Shown here piece by piece: positions 1 through 8,665 of a stretch of 64,000 nucleotides of DNA. Origin of the DNA: Falcatimonas sp. MSJ-15. Lineage in GTDB: Bacteria; Bacillota; Clostridia; Lachnospirales; Lachnospiraceae. The notes beneath the pieces were generated by a model. That model was not told the DNA's origin, ran no database searches, and saw only the letters and a list, made by a program, of their open reading frames with translations. How positions within the stretch are numbered: position 1 is the stretch's first letter; each line of letters begins with the position of its first letter. The stretch lies in NCBI RefSeq assembly GCF_018918265.1, contig NZ_JAHLQC010000001.1:223879-287878 (forward strand), in the 5' to 3' direction. Both the position numbers and the translations under genes were made by a program.

Positions 1-1
1 T

Positions 2-1183
2 AGTGCATATGGACTTCGTGCCGGAATTAAGAATAATGATAAAAAAGATATGGCGATAGTTATATCGGAAAAACCATGTGCAGCAGCGGGAACATTTACT
101 ACTAATGTAGTAAAAGCAGCACCTGTAAAATGGGATTATAAAGTTGTCAATGAATCTGAGTATGCTCAGGCTATTGTTGTTAATTCAGGAGTAGCTAATG
201 CATGTACCGGTGAAGAAGGATATGGATATTGCAAGGATATGGCGAAAGCAGTAGCTGATACATTCTCACTAAAAGAAGATTCTGTACTTGTTGCTTCAAC
301 AGGTGTAATTGGAAAACAGCTTCCAATGGATATAATAACAGCCGGAATTAAAGCATTTGCAGGTAAGCCTGAGAATACGAGAGAAGCAGCAAGACTTGCA
401 GCAGAAGCAATTATGACAACAGATACAAAGTCAAAAGAGGTAGCAGTAACATTTGATATAGATGGAGTTACAGTAACAATTGGTGGAATGTGCAAAGGTT
501 CAGGAATGATTCATCCTAATATGGCAACAATGTTAGGATTTGTCACAACAGATATTGATATTGAAGATGGACTTTTAAAAAAGGCATTGAAAGAGATAGT
601 TAATGATACTTTTAATATGATCTCAGTTGATGGGGATACATCAACGAATGATTCAGTTCTTCTTCTTGCCAATGGTATGAGCGGTAATGCGAAGATAACA
701 AAAGAAGATGATAATTATCTCAAGTTCAAAGAAGCATTAATGTATGTTAATCGTGAACTTGCAAAGAAGATTGCAGGAGATGGAGAAGGTGCGACATGTC
801 TTTTTGAAGTTCAGGTTGTAGGCGCTGAGTCAAAAGAGCAGGCAGTTACGTTGTCAAAATCTATTGTAACATCAAGTCTTACAAAAACAGCAATATTCGG
901 ACATGATGCTAATTGGGGAAGAATTCTTTGTGCAATGGGATATTCAGGTGCACAGTTTGATCCGGAAAAAGTTGATATCTATTTTGAAAGTGAGAATGGA
1001 AAGCTTAAGATAGTAGAAGATGGAACATCAACCGGATATAGTGAAGAAGAAGCAACTAAGATATTAAGTTCAGAGCATGTAAAAGCAATAGCTGATGTCA
1101 AGATGGGTAATTATGAAGCAACAGCCTATGGATGTGATCTTACATTTGATTATGTAAAGATTAATGCAGATTACAGATCATAA
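2..1183 (+). CDS. argJ: Bifunctional glutamate N-acetyltransferase / ornithine acetyltransferase (5' end outside window)
   Basis: ArgJ moves the acetyl group from N-acetylornithine to glutamate, closing the cyclic arginine pathway in the cytoplasm. The frame is open from the first bases (S-A-Y-G-L-R-A-G-I-K...), so the true start lies upstream and the ATG at position 50 is internal. The self-cleavage motif K-G-S-G-M-I-H-P-N-M-A-T-M-L is present at about 496-537; known family members cut between the Ala and Thr of A-T-M-L, and the Thr becomes the nucleophile. About 393 residues are visible, close to the full family length of about 400. argB and argD follow on the same strand; argC is probably just upstream, outside the window. 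Confidence 0.95.
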   Translation, partial: SAYGLRAGIKNNDKKDMAIVISEKPCAAAGTFTTNVVKAAPVKWDYKVVNESEYAQAIVVNSGVANACTGEEGYGYCKDMAKAVADTFSLKEDSVLVASTGVIGKQLPMDIITAGIKAFAGKPENTREAARLAAEAIMTTDTKSKEVAVTFDIDGVTVTIGGMCKGSGMIHPNMATMLGFVTTDIDIEDGLLKKALKEIVNDTFNMISVDGDTSTNDSVLLLANGMSGNAKITKEDDNYLKFKEALMYVNRELAKKIAGDGEGATCLFEVQVVGAESKEQAVTLSKSIVTSSLTKTAIFGHDANWGRILCAMGYSGAQFDPEKVDIYFESENGKLKIVEDGTSTGYSEEEATKILSSEHVKAIADVKMGNYEATAYGCDLTFDYVKINADYRS

Positions 1184-1277
1184 TTATAATGTAAGTTCAC
1201 AATATTGTGTAGAGATGTCAAATGATATAGCTATTTAATATAAAAGAATAAATGAAATATTGAAAAGAGGCAGAAAA

Positions 1278-2171
1278 ATGGATATAGATAATGAATTAAA
1301 AAAAGCGGAAGTACTAATTGAGGCACTTCCATATATACAAAAATTCAATAGAAAGATAATTGTTGTAAAGTATGGCGGAAGTGCGATGGCTGATGAGAAT
1401 CTTAAACTTAATGTAATTAAGGATGTTGTTCTTTTAAAACTTGTAGGATTTAAACCAATAATCGTACATGGTGGTGGAAAAGAGATTAGCAAATGGGTAT
1501 CAAAAGTCGGAATGGAGACAAAGTTCGTTAATGGACTTAGAGTTACAGATTCAGCTACAATGGAAGTAGCAGAGATGGTACTTAATAAAGTTAACAAAGA
1601 ACTTGTTAAGAATGTAGAGTCTCTTGGCGTAAAAGCTTGTGGAATCAGTGGTAAAGATGGTAATATGCTAAAAGTTACAAAGAAACTTTCTAATGGAGAA
1701 GATATAGGATTCGTTGGTAATATAAGTGAAGTTGATACATCAATTATAGAGACACTTCTTGAAAAGGATTTTCTTCCGGTAATATGTCCTATTGGAGTTG
1801 ATGATGAGTATAATACTTATAATATTAATGCAGATGATGCAGCATGTGCGATTGCACAGGCAGTAAAAGCTGAAAAACTTGCTTTTCTTACAGATGTTGA
1901 AGGTGTATACAAAGATCCAAAAGATAAATCAACTCTTATCTCAGAGCTTACTCTTGATGAAGCGAGAGAACTTATAACAGGTGGCAATATTGGAGGAGGA
2001 ATGCTTCCAAAACTTAATAATTGCATCGAAGCAATAGAAAATGGTGTTAAGAGAGTTCATATACTTGATGGTAGAATTCTTCACTGTCTATTACTTGAGA
2101 TATTTACTAATAAAGGTATTGGTACTGCTATTCTTGATAATGAAGGAGAGAGATTCTACGATGGAAACTAA
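1278..2171 (+). CDS. argB: Acetylglutamate kinase
   Basis: ArgB phosphorylates N-acetylglutamate, the second step of arginine synthesis. The 297-residue product has the amino-acid kinase motifs K-Y-G-G-S-A near the N-terminus, V-H-G-G-G-K for substrate binding, and [12 protein letters not shown]. The helix before the first motif ([15 protein letters not shown]) resembles the N-terminal helix found in arginine-inhibited members, so feedback inhibition by arginine is likely but inferred. I chose the ATG at 1278 over an in-frame TTG at 1260 because the GAGGC-like SD lies between them. The 3' end overlaps argD by 11 bases, which indicates translational coupling. Confidence 0.95.
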   Translation: MDIDNELKKAEVLIEALPYIQKFNRKIIVVKYGGSAMADENLKLNVIKDVVLLKLVGFKPIIVHGGGKEISKWVSKVGMETKFVNGLRVTDSATMEVAEMVLNKVNKELVKNVESLGVKACGISGKDGNMLKVTKKLSNGEDIGFVGNISEVDTSIIETLLEKDFLPVICPIGVDDEYNTYNINADDAACAIAQAVKAEKLAFLTDVEGVYKDPKDKSTLISELTLDEARELITGGNIGGGMLPKLNNCIEAIENGVKRVHILDGRILHCLLLEIFTNKGIGTAILDNEGERFYDGN

Positions 2172-3363
2172 GACTAAAAAGATAATAGAGACAGCAGAAG
2201 AGACACTTCTGCATACATATAACAGATATCAGATAGTTCTCGATAAAGGAGATAGAGTATATCTATATGATACTGAAGGCAAAGAATATCTTGATTTTGC
2301 TGCAGGAATAGCAGTTTTTGCTTTAGGATATAATAATAAAAAATTTAATGAAGCATTAAATGATCAGATATCAAAGCTTGTACATACTTCAAATTTATTT
2401 TATAATGAACCTGCGGTAAATGCAGGTGCCAAGTTAGTTAAAGCTACCGGACTTAAAAGAGTATTCTTTACAAACAGTGGAACAGAAGCGATTGAAGGCG
2501 CTATAAAGCTTGCACGTAAGTATGCATATAACAAAGATGGAAGAACAGATCATGAGATAATAGCTATGAATCATTCATTCCATGGAAGAAGTATAGGTGC
2601 ATTGTCTGTAACTGGTAATTCTAAGTATCAGGAACCATTCAAACCACTTATAGGTGGAATTAAATTCGCTGATTATAATGATATTGAGAGTGTTAAAGCG
2701 AATATAACAGATAAGACATGTGCTATAATAATGGAGACTCTTCAGGGAGAAGGCGGAATATATCCGGCTGAGGAATCTTTTATCAAAGAGATACGAAAGA
2801 TCTGTGATGAGAAAGATATAGTCCTTATTCTTGATGAGATTCAGTGTGGAATGGGAAGAACAGGTTATATGTTTACTTATGAGAGATATGGTATCAAGCC
2901 TGATATTGTTACAGTAGCAAAAGCACTTGGCAATGGAATTCCGGTTGGTGCATTTGTCGCAGGAGATAAAGTATATAATGCCATGGTTCCCGGAGATCAT
3001 GGAACAACATACGGCGGTAATCCTTTGGCAACAAGAGCAGCAGATACGGTATTTGACATATTCAGTGAAGATAAGATTGTAGAACATGTTAAGGAAGTAG
3101 CACCATATCTTGAAAAAACACTGGATGAAATCGCAAGTAAATATGATTGTATAAAAGAGAGACGAGGAATGGGTCTCATGCAGGGATTGGAACTTACAAT
3201 TCCAGTGAATGATGTTATACTAAAAGCACAGAAAAATGGACTTATAGTTATATCTGCATCTGGTAATGTACTCAGATTTGTTCCACCACTTGTAATAACA
3301 AAGGAAGATATTGATTTGATGGCTGAAAAGCTTTGCAAATCTTTCGATGAACTTACCGCCTGA
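2161..3363 (+). CDS. argD: Acetylornithine aminotransferase
   Basis: ArgD is a class-III PLP enzyme that converts N-acetylglutamate semialdehyde to N-acetylornithine. The 400-residue sequence shows [13 protein letters not shown] for phosphate binding, [12 protein letters not shown] with the PLP-ring Asp, and [10 protein letters not shown] with the Schiff-base Lys. The frame is open further upstream inside argB, but family members begin near M-E-T-K and the SD GGAGAG sits just before 2161. It overlaps the end of argB, so the two genes belong to one operon. Confidence 0.95.
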   Translation: METKTKKIIETAEETLLHTYNRYQIVLDKGDRVYLYDTEGKEYLDFAAGIAVFALGYNNKKFNEALNDQISKLVHTSNLFYNEPAVNAGAKLVKATGLKRVFFTNSGTEAIEGAIKLARKYAYNKDGRTDHEIIAMNHSFHGRSIGALSVTGNSKYQEPFKPLIGGIKFADYNDIESVKANITDKTCAIIMETLQGEGGIYPAEESFIKEIRKICDEKDIVLILDEIQCGMGRTGYMFTYERYGIKPDIVTVAKALGNGIPVGAFVAGDKVYNAMVPGDHGTTYGGNPLATRAADTVFDIFSEDKIVEHVKEVAPYLEKTLDEIASKYDCIKERRGMGLMQGLELTIPVNDVILKAQKNGLIVISASGNVLRFVPPLVITKEDIDLMAEKLCKSFDELTA

Positions 3364-3380
3364 ATAAGGAAAGGAATTTT

Positions 3381-4604
3381 ATGAAAGATTTAAAATGTAA
3401 AAGATTATTAGCGATCTTTTTAGGACTTACACTTACTACTGTTACAGCATGTAGCAGTAGTAAGGATGAAGTAAATGAGAATTCATCTGATAATGCAGAT
3501 GCAAGCAACAGTAAGGTTACTGTATATTATGAAGATAAAGCACTCTCACCATATTTTGAATATATTAATCAGAAGAGTGGCAGTGCAGTCTATGATTATA
3601 TTCAGGCAGACAGTGATGATTATATTGCTGATATTGCCTACAATTCAACAGTTTCAGACAATCCATGTGATGTTTTTATATTAAACTGTGCAGATATGGA
3701 GAAAGCATATTATGCGGCTATATTAGAGGAAGTAGGAACTACTATTGTGAATACAGATAATTATGCAAAATCTGCAATACAGTCTGTAACATATAAAAAT
3801 AAAATATATGGATATCCATTAATATTTTCAACATCAGTTATGGTATATAATAAAGCATATACAACACTTGAACCACAATATTTTACACAGATAGAAGACT
3901 TTGCCAATAATTATGAAGTGACAGAGAATAATGCACAGGTACAGTCAATTTTGTCATGGGATACAGATGATTCCTTTATTAATTATGCATTTGTGGCAGG
4001 CAGTATTAATCCTTTTGGAGTAAATGGAGATAGTGAGAACGTTAGCATTAATAATGAAGAAGTTAAGGAAGCACTGGCATATTATCAGAGCCTTAATAGT
4101 CTATTCTATATGGAACTTGATGATGACACATATGATAGATGTCTTGAACAGTTTAGAAATGGTGCATTGTGTTATACTATTTTAAGAACACAGGATCTTA
4201 AAGCTGTAGAAGATAGTGGAATCGATTATGGAATAGTTCCGGTTCCCGATATATCAGATACTATACAGACAAAATCATTGTCTAATAATTATTGTGTTGT
4301 TATTAATCCATACTCTAAGAATAAAACAGCAGCAAAAGCGGCGGCAGAACATATAGCATACTATTATGCTGATAAACTCTACGAAGTTACAGGTGATTAT
4401 TCGTGCGTTAAGAAGAATTCATCTGAGTATGAACAGGTATATAGAGCATACGAGAAGTCAGTGCCTGTAGCTAAGATAATGAATATTGGTGATTATTATA
4501 CAGATTGGCATATAGCATTATATAATATATGGAGTGGCGGCAATATCGAAGAGAATCTTACTATGATTGAAGACGATATGAAAGCACAATTTGAGAAAAA
4601 ATAG
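3381..4604 (+). CDS. Extracellular solute-binding lipoprotein
   Basis: The 407-residue product begins with a lipoprotein signal peptide ending in the lipobox T-V-T-A-C, followed by a Ser/Asp/Asn-rich linker and a body typical of family-1 ABC solute-binding proteins (Y-G-Y-P-L-I-F-S-T-S-V-M-V-Y-N-K, then G-A-L-C-Y-T-I-L-R). It should be anchored outside the membrane and bind a solute for import. It starts 17 bases after argD with the SD AAAGGAA, so it is probably co-transcribed with the arginine genes. No permease or ATPase gene is nearby, so the ligand and transporter are unknown; an arginine-related ligand is only a guess. Confidence 0.75.
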   Translation: MKDLKCKRLLAIFLGLTLTTVTACSSSKDEVNENSSDNADASNSKVTVYYEDKALSPYFEYINQKSGSAVYDYIQADSDDYIADIAYNSTVSDNPCDVFILNCADMEKAYYAAILEEVGTTIVNTDNYAKSAIQSVTYKNKIYGYPLIFSTSVMVYNKAYTTLEPQYFTQIEDFANNYEVTENNAQVQSILSWDTDDSFINYAFVAGSINPFGVNGDSENVSINNEEVKEALAYYQSLNSLFYMELDDDTYDRCLEQFRNGALCYTILRTQDLKAVEDSGIDYGIVPVPDISDTIQTKSLSNNYCVVINPYSKNKTAAKAAAEHIAYYYADKLYEVTGDYSCVKKNSSEYEQVYRAYEKSVPVAKIMNIGDYYTDWHIALYNIWSGGNIEENLTMIEDDMKAQFEKK

Positions 4605-4774
4605 CATTATATATAATTATAAGCTGCAACTTGTACATATATTGCTTGTATATAGTTCTGGTTAATATTACGTTAATATTATCTATTATTAATCAATATT
4701 AAAGATATTAAAGATTGCAAGGTCAATTGTAAAAGTATGTTTTGCTAAAAGGGATAGTATTAATAAAAAATATG

Positions 4775-4783
4775 TGCTATAAT
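4775..4783 (+). promoter_or_regulatory. Extended -10 promoter for comEA
   Basis: TATAAT at 4778-4783 is preceded by TG plus one base (TGC), forming an extended -10. No good -35 box is visible at 17 bases. It lies about 45 bases upstream of comEA, in a gap with no other gene. Confidence 0.5.
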
Positions 4784-4828
4784 GAGTAGACACTTAGGGA
4801 TCTCCGGTTATAAAAGATTGGAGAGTAT

Positions 4829-5539
4829 ATGTTAAAGAAAAAGAATTTTATTTATTTCATGGCAGCCACAGCAGTAATTATATGTGCAGGAATGTTCGCA
4901 GTTACTGGTAAGGATACAAAAGCTGAACTTGTGGATGTAACAGAGAACAACATAGTTAACAATGCAGATTATGAGACTGAACATAATTCTGAAAGTTATA
5001 TGAGTAGTGATAATGCTAATAGCAGTGAGAAGACTGAGCCTGGTATTGGCATAGATGAATCTGTTAATGGACAGAGTACAGAAGCTTCTATTATATATGT
5101 GTATGTATGCGGCAAAGTTAATATGCCTGGTGTATATGAACTTCCGGAAGGAACACGTATCTATAAAGCGATTGAAGCAGCAGGTGGTGCTACAGAAGAA
5201 GCAGCACTTGAGAATCTTAACCTTGCTGCTGTTGCAACTGACAACAGCAGAATATATATTCCTGGTATTAATGAAGAATATGATAATAATATGCAGACAG
5301 GCACAGCAGCAGATGAGAATGTATATAATAATACTTCTACTGGTAGTCTTGTTAATATTAATACTGCCTCTAAGAGTGAACTTATGACACTTCCTGGAAT
5401 AGGACAGGCTAAAGCAGAGGCAATAATAGCATATAGAGAGACGAATGGAGAATTTGGCAGCATCGAGGATGTTATGAAAGTGAGTGGTATTAAGAATGCC
5501 GCATATGAAAAAATAAAAGATTGTATTAGTGTAAATTAA
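4829..5539 (+). CDS. comEA: Competence DNA-binding protein ComEA
   Basis: ComEA binds double-stranded DNA outside the membrane and passes it to the ComEC channel during transformation. The 236-residue protein has an N-terminal membrane anchor (about residues 7-26), an acidic Asn/Ser-rich linker, an SLBB domain (I-Y-V-Y-V-C-G-K-V-N-M-P-G-V-Y) and two helix-hairpin-helix motifs at the C-terminus (N-I-N-T-A-S-K-S-E-L-M-T-L-P-G-I-G and D-V-M-K-V-S-G-I). The SD TTGGAGAG precedes the ATG. comEC lies three genes downstream; a two-component system and a lipoprotein separate the two, which is not the usual direct comEA-comEC pairing. Confidence 0.92.
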   Translation: MLKKKNFIYFMAATAVIICAGMFAVTGKDTKAELVDVTENNIVNNADYETEHNSESYMSSDNANSSEKTEPGIGIDESVNGQSTEASIIYVYVCGKVNMPGVYELPEGTRIYKAIEAAGGATEEAALENLNLAAVATDNSRIYIPGINEEYDNNMQTGTAADENVYNNTSTGSLVNINTASKSELMTLPGIGQAKAEAIIAYRETNGEFGSIEDVMKVSGIKNAAYEKIKDCISVN

Positions 5540-5559
5540 AAAGACTGAGGTGACAGATT

Positions 5560-6252
5560 ATGGGGAACAGAGTTCTTGTTGTAGATGATGAAAAACTCAT
5601 CGTAAAAGGAATTAAGTTTAATCTTGAGCAGGATAACATGATTGTTGATTGTGCATATGATGGAGAAGAAGCACTTGAATATGCAAAAAAGACAGAATAT
5701 GATGTTGTACTGCTTGATATCATGCTTCCAAAGCTCAATGGATACGAAGTGTGTCAGCAGATAAGAGAGTTTTCCAATATGCCAATCATTATGCTAACAG
5801 CCAAAAGTGATGATATGGATAAGATACTTGGACTTGAGTATGGTGCAGATGATTATATCACAAAGCCATTTAACATTCTTGAAGTAAAAGCGAGAATAAA
5901 GGCAATTATGAGAAGAAGTTCTAAGAAAAAAGCTGATGATGAGAAAAAAGCCACAACAATAGTTGTTGATACTCTTAAGCTTGATCTTGAAGGAAGAAGA
6001 GCATTTATAGAAGGGCGTGAAGTCAATCTTACAGCCAAAGAATTTGATGTACTTGAGCTTTTGATAATGAATCCAAACAAAGTATATAGTAGAGAAAATC
6101 TGCTTAATATTGTATGGGGACCTGAATATCCTGGCGATGTAAGGACAGTGGATGTTCATATAAGACGTTTGAGAGAAAAAGTTGAAAGCAACCCAAGTGA
6201 ACCAAAATATGTTCATACTAAATGGGGGGTTGGTTACTATTTCCAGAATTAA
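5560..6252 (+). CDS. OmpR/PhoB-family response regulator
   Basis: This 230-residue regulator has a receiver domain (about residues 1-120) with the acidic pair V-D-D, the phospho-accepting Asp53 in L-L-D-I-M-L-P, the conserved Lys in Y-I-T-K-P-F, and a winged-helix DNA-binding domain ending in W-G-V-G-Y-Y-F. It is most like the WalR/RegX type. The histidine kinase gene starts inside its 3' end, so the two form a pair. Its target genes are unknown; being between comEA and comEC suggests, but does not show, a link to envelope or competence genes. Confidence 0.9.
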   Translation: MGNRVLVVDDEKLIVKGIKFNLEQDNMIVDCAYDGEEALEYAKKTEYDVVLLDIMLPKLNGYEVCQQIREFSNMPIIMLTAKSDDMDKILGLEYGADDYITKPFNILEVKARIKAIMRRSSKKKADDEKKATTIVVDTLKLDLEGRRAFIEGREVNLTAKEFDVLELLIMNPNKVYSRENLLNIVWGPEYPGDVRTVDVHIRRLREKVESNPSEPKYVHTKWGVGYYFQN

Positions 6253-7684
6253 TTTTAAATCAAGAGTTTTAAAGAGTATGCGCTGGATACTATGTGCTGC
6301 ATTTATGTGTATTGGTGTTATACCTGCAATTGCAATTGGTATCGGAGCATATAAGACATCTGTTAATTCATATATAAAGCAAAGAGAAGTTGAACTTACA
6401 ACGTATGCAAGTGTACTTTCAAAGGAATTAAGTAATAGTGCATATTTTGATAATATATCATCACAGACGATTAATTCAGAGATAAAACTTGCTTCAGATA
6501 TGTATAATGGAAGAATTATCGTAGTTAATAAAGAATATAAGATTGTAAAAGATACTTATTATGCCAGTGAGAATAAATATATTGTTACTGAAGAGATAAT
6601 AAAGAGTCTTACAGGAAAAAGAAGCAGTATATATGATTCTGCAAATAATTTTTTTGAGATTATAGAACCGATTGAAGTATATGCAAAAGACAGTACAAAA
6701 GAGACAAGCTATAATGGGGCAGTACTTATGAGCTTTAAGATAACTGATATTGTTGATTATGAGAAAGAACAGGCAAGGAAGATACAGCTTTTAATAGTTC
6801 TTGAATGTGTTCTTTTGTTTCCGCTTGCACTTATATTATCTCAGAAGATGGTTTGTCCACTTAGAAAAGTTGCAGATTCAATCGAGCAGATATCTGATGG
6901 ATATACAGAAGAGACGGTTGAAGAATCCGGATATGCAGAGACTATACTTATTGCAGAAGCGTTCAATAAGATGGTATCTAAGACCAAACAGCTTGATCTT
7001 TCAAGGCAGGAATTTGTATCTAATGTATCACATGAGCTTAAGACACCTATTACATCGATAAAAGTTCTTGCAGATTCACTTACAATGCAGGAAAATGTAC
7101 CAGTTGAACTATACAAAGAGTTCCTTACTGATATAGCAGAAGAGATTGACAGAGAGAATAAGATTATAAATGATCTTTTATCACTTGTTAAGATGGACAG
7201 AACAGCGGCAGAACTTAATATATCACAGGTTAATATTAATGAACTGCTTGAACTTATTCTTAAGCGATTAAGACCGATTGCAGCCAAGAGAAATATAGAG
7301 CTTGTGTTTGAAAGCTTCAGACCGGTTATAGCTGAGATTGATGAAGTAAAACTTACTCTTGCATTCTCTAATCTTGTTGAGAATGCTATAAAATATAATA
7401 TAGAAAGTGGATGGGTAAGAGTATCGCTTAATGCAGATCATAAGTTTTTTTATGTTAAAGTGTCTGATTCAGGAATAGGAATACCAGATGATGTTCAGGA
7501 TAGAGTATTTGAGAGATTCTATCGTGTAGATAAAGCGAGATCAAGAGAGACAGGTGGAACAGGACTTGGCCTTTCGATTACCAAGAATGCGATACTTATG
7601 CATAAAGGTGTTATTAAATTGTACAGTAAGGAAAATGAAGGTACAACATTTACAGTTCGTATTCCATTAACGTATATATCATAA
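6230..7684 (+). CDS. Membrane sensor histidine kinase
   Basis: The product has an N-terminal transmembrane (TM) helix, an extracellular segment of about 150 residues, a second TM helix (L-L-I-V-L-E-C-V-L-L-F-P-L-A-L-I-L), a HAMP linker, the H-box F-V-S-N-V-S-H-E-L-K-T-P with the phospho-accepting His, and ATP-binding N, G1 and G2 boxes (D-S-G-I-G-I-P, G-T-G-L-G-L-S-I). The start is uncertain. I give the TTG at 6230, overlapping the regulator by 23 bases, because the family-like start R-I-N-F-K-S-R-V-L-K-S-M follows it. An ATG at 6209 and one at 6278 are alternatives, and none has a strong SD. It should phosphorylate the regulator encoded just before it. Confidence 0.88.
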   Translation: MVTISRINFKSRVLKSMRWILCAAFMCIGVIPAIAIGIGAYKTSVNSYIKQREVELTTYASVLSKELSNSAYFDNISSQTINSEIKLASDMYNGRIIVVNKEYKIVKDTYYASENKYIVTEEIIKSLTGKRSSIYDSANNFFEIIEPIEVYAKDSTKETSYNGAVLMSFKITDIVDYEKEQARKIQLLIVLECVLLFPLALILSQKMVCPLRKVADSIEQISDGYTEETVEESGYAETILIAEAFNKMVSKTKQLDLSRQEFVSNVSHELKTPITSIKVLADSLTMQENVPVELYKEFLTDIAEEIDRENKIINDLLSLVKMDRTAAELNISQVNINELLELILKRLRPIAAKRNIELVFESFRPVIAEIDEVKLTLAFSNLVENAIKYNIESGWVRVSLNADHKFFYVKVSDSGIGIPDDVQDRVFERFYRVDKARSRETGGTGLGLSITKNAILMHKGVIKLYSKENEGTTFTVRIPLTYIS

Positions 7685-7702
7685 GCAGAGGAAGTGTATA
7701 TA

Positions 7703-8665
7703 ATGAAAAAAAATCTTAAAACTATTTTATTATGCATGTTTGCACTTATGCTTATGGCATCAGGATGTAAGAAAAAAGATGCAAATAATAATGAAGAAAG
7801 TAACAAATATAATATTTATTATATCAATCGAACAGGAACGTCACTTAAGACGAAAAAGTATACAGCTAAGTCAACGGATACAAGTGCACTTGCCGATGAG
7901 ATTATTGAACAGATGAATACAGAACCTTCATCAGCAGATCTTAGTTCAGCAAAACCTGAAAATGTAGTGATTGATAAGATTGAGATAAGTAATAATACTA
8001 TTGATTTTTATTATAGTAATGAATATTCTCAGATGAAGCAGAGTGAAGAGATACTCTATAGAGCAGCTGTTGTTAAGACAATAACACAGATACCTGATAT
8101 TAACTATGTAAGATTCTATGTTGGTGATCAGCCACTTCTTGACAAGGCAGGTAAGAATATAGGAGTTATGATGGCATCAGACTATATCGAGAATATTGAT
8201 GATGCTATAAGTTCAGTATCAACAACTAAGTTACGCCTGTATTTTGCCAATGATGCCGGCGATAAGTTAAAACCGCTTGATGTTGATGTCTACTATAGCA
8301 GTAATCTGTCACTTGAGAGAGTTGTAGTTGAACAGCTTATAAAAGGTAGTGGAGTTGAAGGATACAATAGAACGCTTCCGGAGTCTATGAGACTTTTGAG
8401 CATATCAGTAAAAGATGGTGTATGTTATGTTAATCTTGATGGTACATTTCTTACACAGTTAGTTAATGTATCTGATAACATACCAATATATTCAATAGTT
8501 AATTCACTGACAGAGTTAAAAGATATTAATTCTGTTGAGATATCGGTAAATGGAAGTAATAAGAGTCTTTTTAGAGATATTATACCATTGTCGAATACAT
8601 TTAATAAGAATGAGGACATAATTGAATATCCTCAGGAAGAGACACAGGAGGGAACAAGCAATTAA
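7703..8665 (+). CDS. GerMN-domain lipoprotein
   Basis: The 320-residue lipoprotein has the lipobox M-A-S-G-C and two tandem domains of about 110 residues of the GerMN (sporulation/germination GerM-type) fold. The second contains L-R-L-Y-F-A-N-D-A-G-D-K-L and V-N-L-D-G-T-F-L. Similar domains occur in LpqB and GerM, often next to two-component systems, which matches the kinase just upstream. The ATG at 7703 is preferred to GTG at 7694 because GAGGAAG overlaps the latter. Its role is probably to bind or tune something in the envelope, perhaps the adjacent kinase; the ligand is unknown. Confidence 0.8.
   Translation: MKKNLKTILLCMFALMLMASGCKKKDANNNEESNKYNIYYINRTGTSLKTKKYTAKSTDTSALADEIIEQMNTEPSSADLSSAKPENVVIDKIEISNNTIDFYYSNEYSQMKQSEEILYRAAVVKTITQIPDINYVRFYVGDQPLLDKAGKNIGVMMASDYIENIDDAISSVSTTKLRLYFANDAGDKLKPLDVDVYYSSNLSLERVVVEQLIKGSGVEGYNRTLPESMRLLSISVKDGVCYVNLDGTFLTQLVNVSDNIPIYSIVNSLTELKDINSVEISVNGSNKSLFRDIIPLSNTFNKNEDIIEYPQEETQEGTSN

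Noticed and set aside
2575..3087. 170-codon minus-strand open frame opposite argD
   Set aside because: Low-complexity Ile/Cys/Tyr composition typical of a shadow frame; argD is certain on the plus strand.
6182..6229. TTG at 6182 as the histidine kinase start
   Set aside because: It would force a 71-base overlap with the response regulator and has no SD.
8622..8660. TTG at 8622 as the comEC start
   Set aside because: It lies upstream of the strong SD and adds an Arg-rich stretch read from the overlapping gene; kept only as the alternative start.
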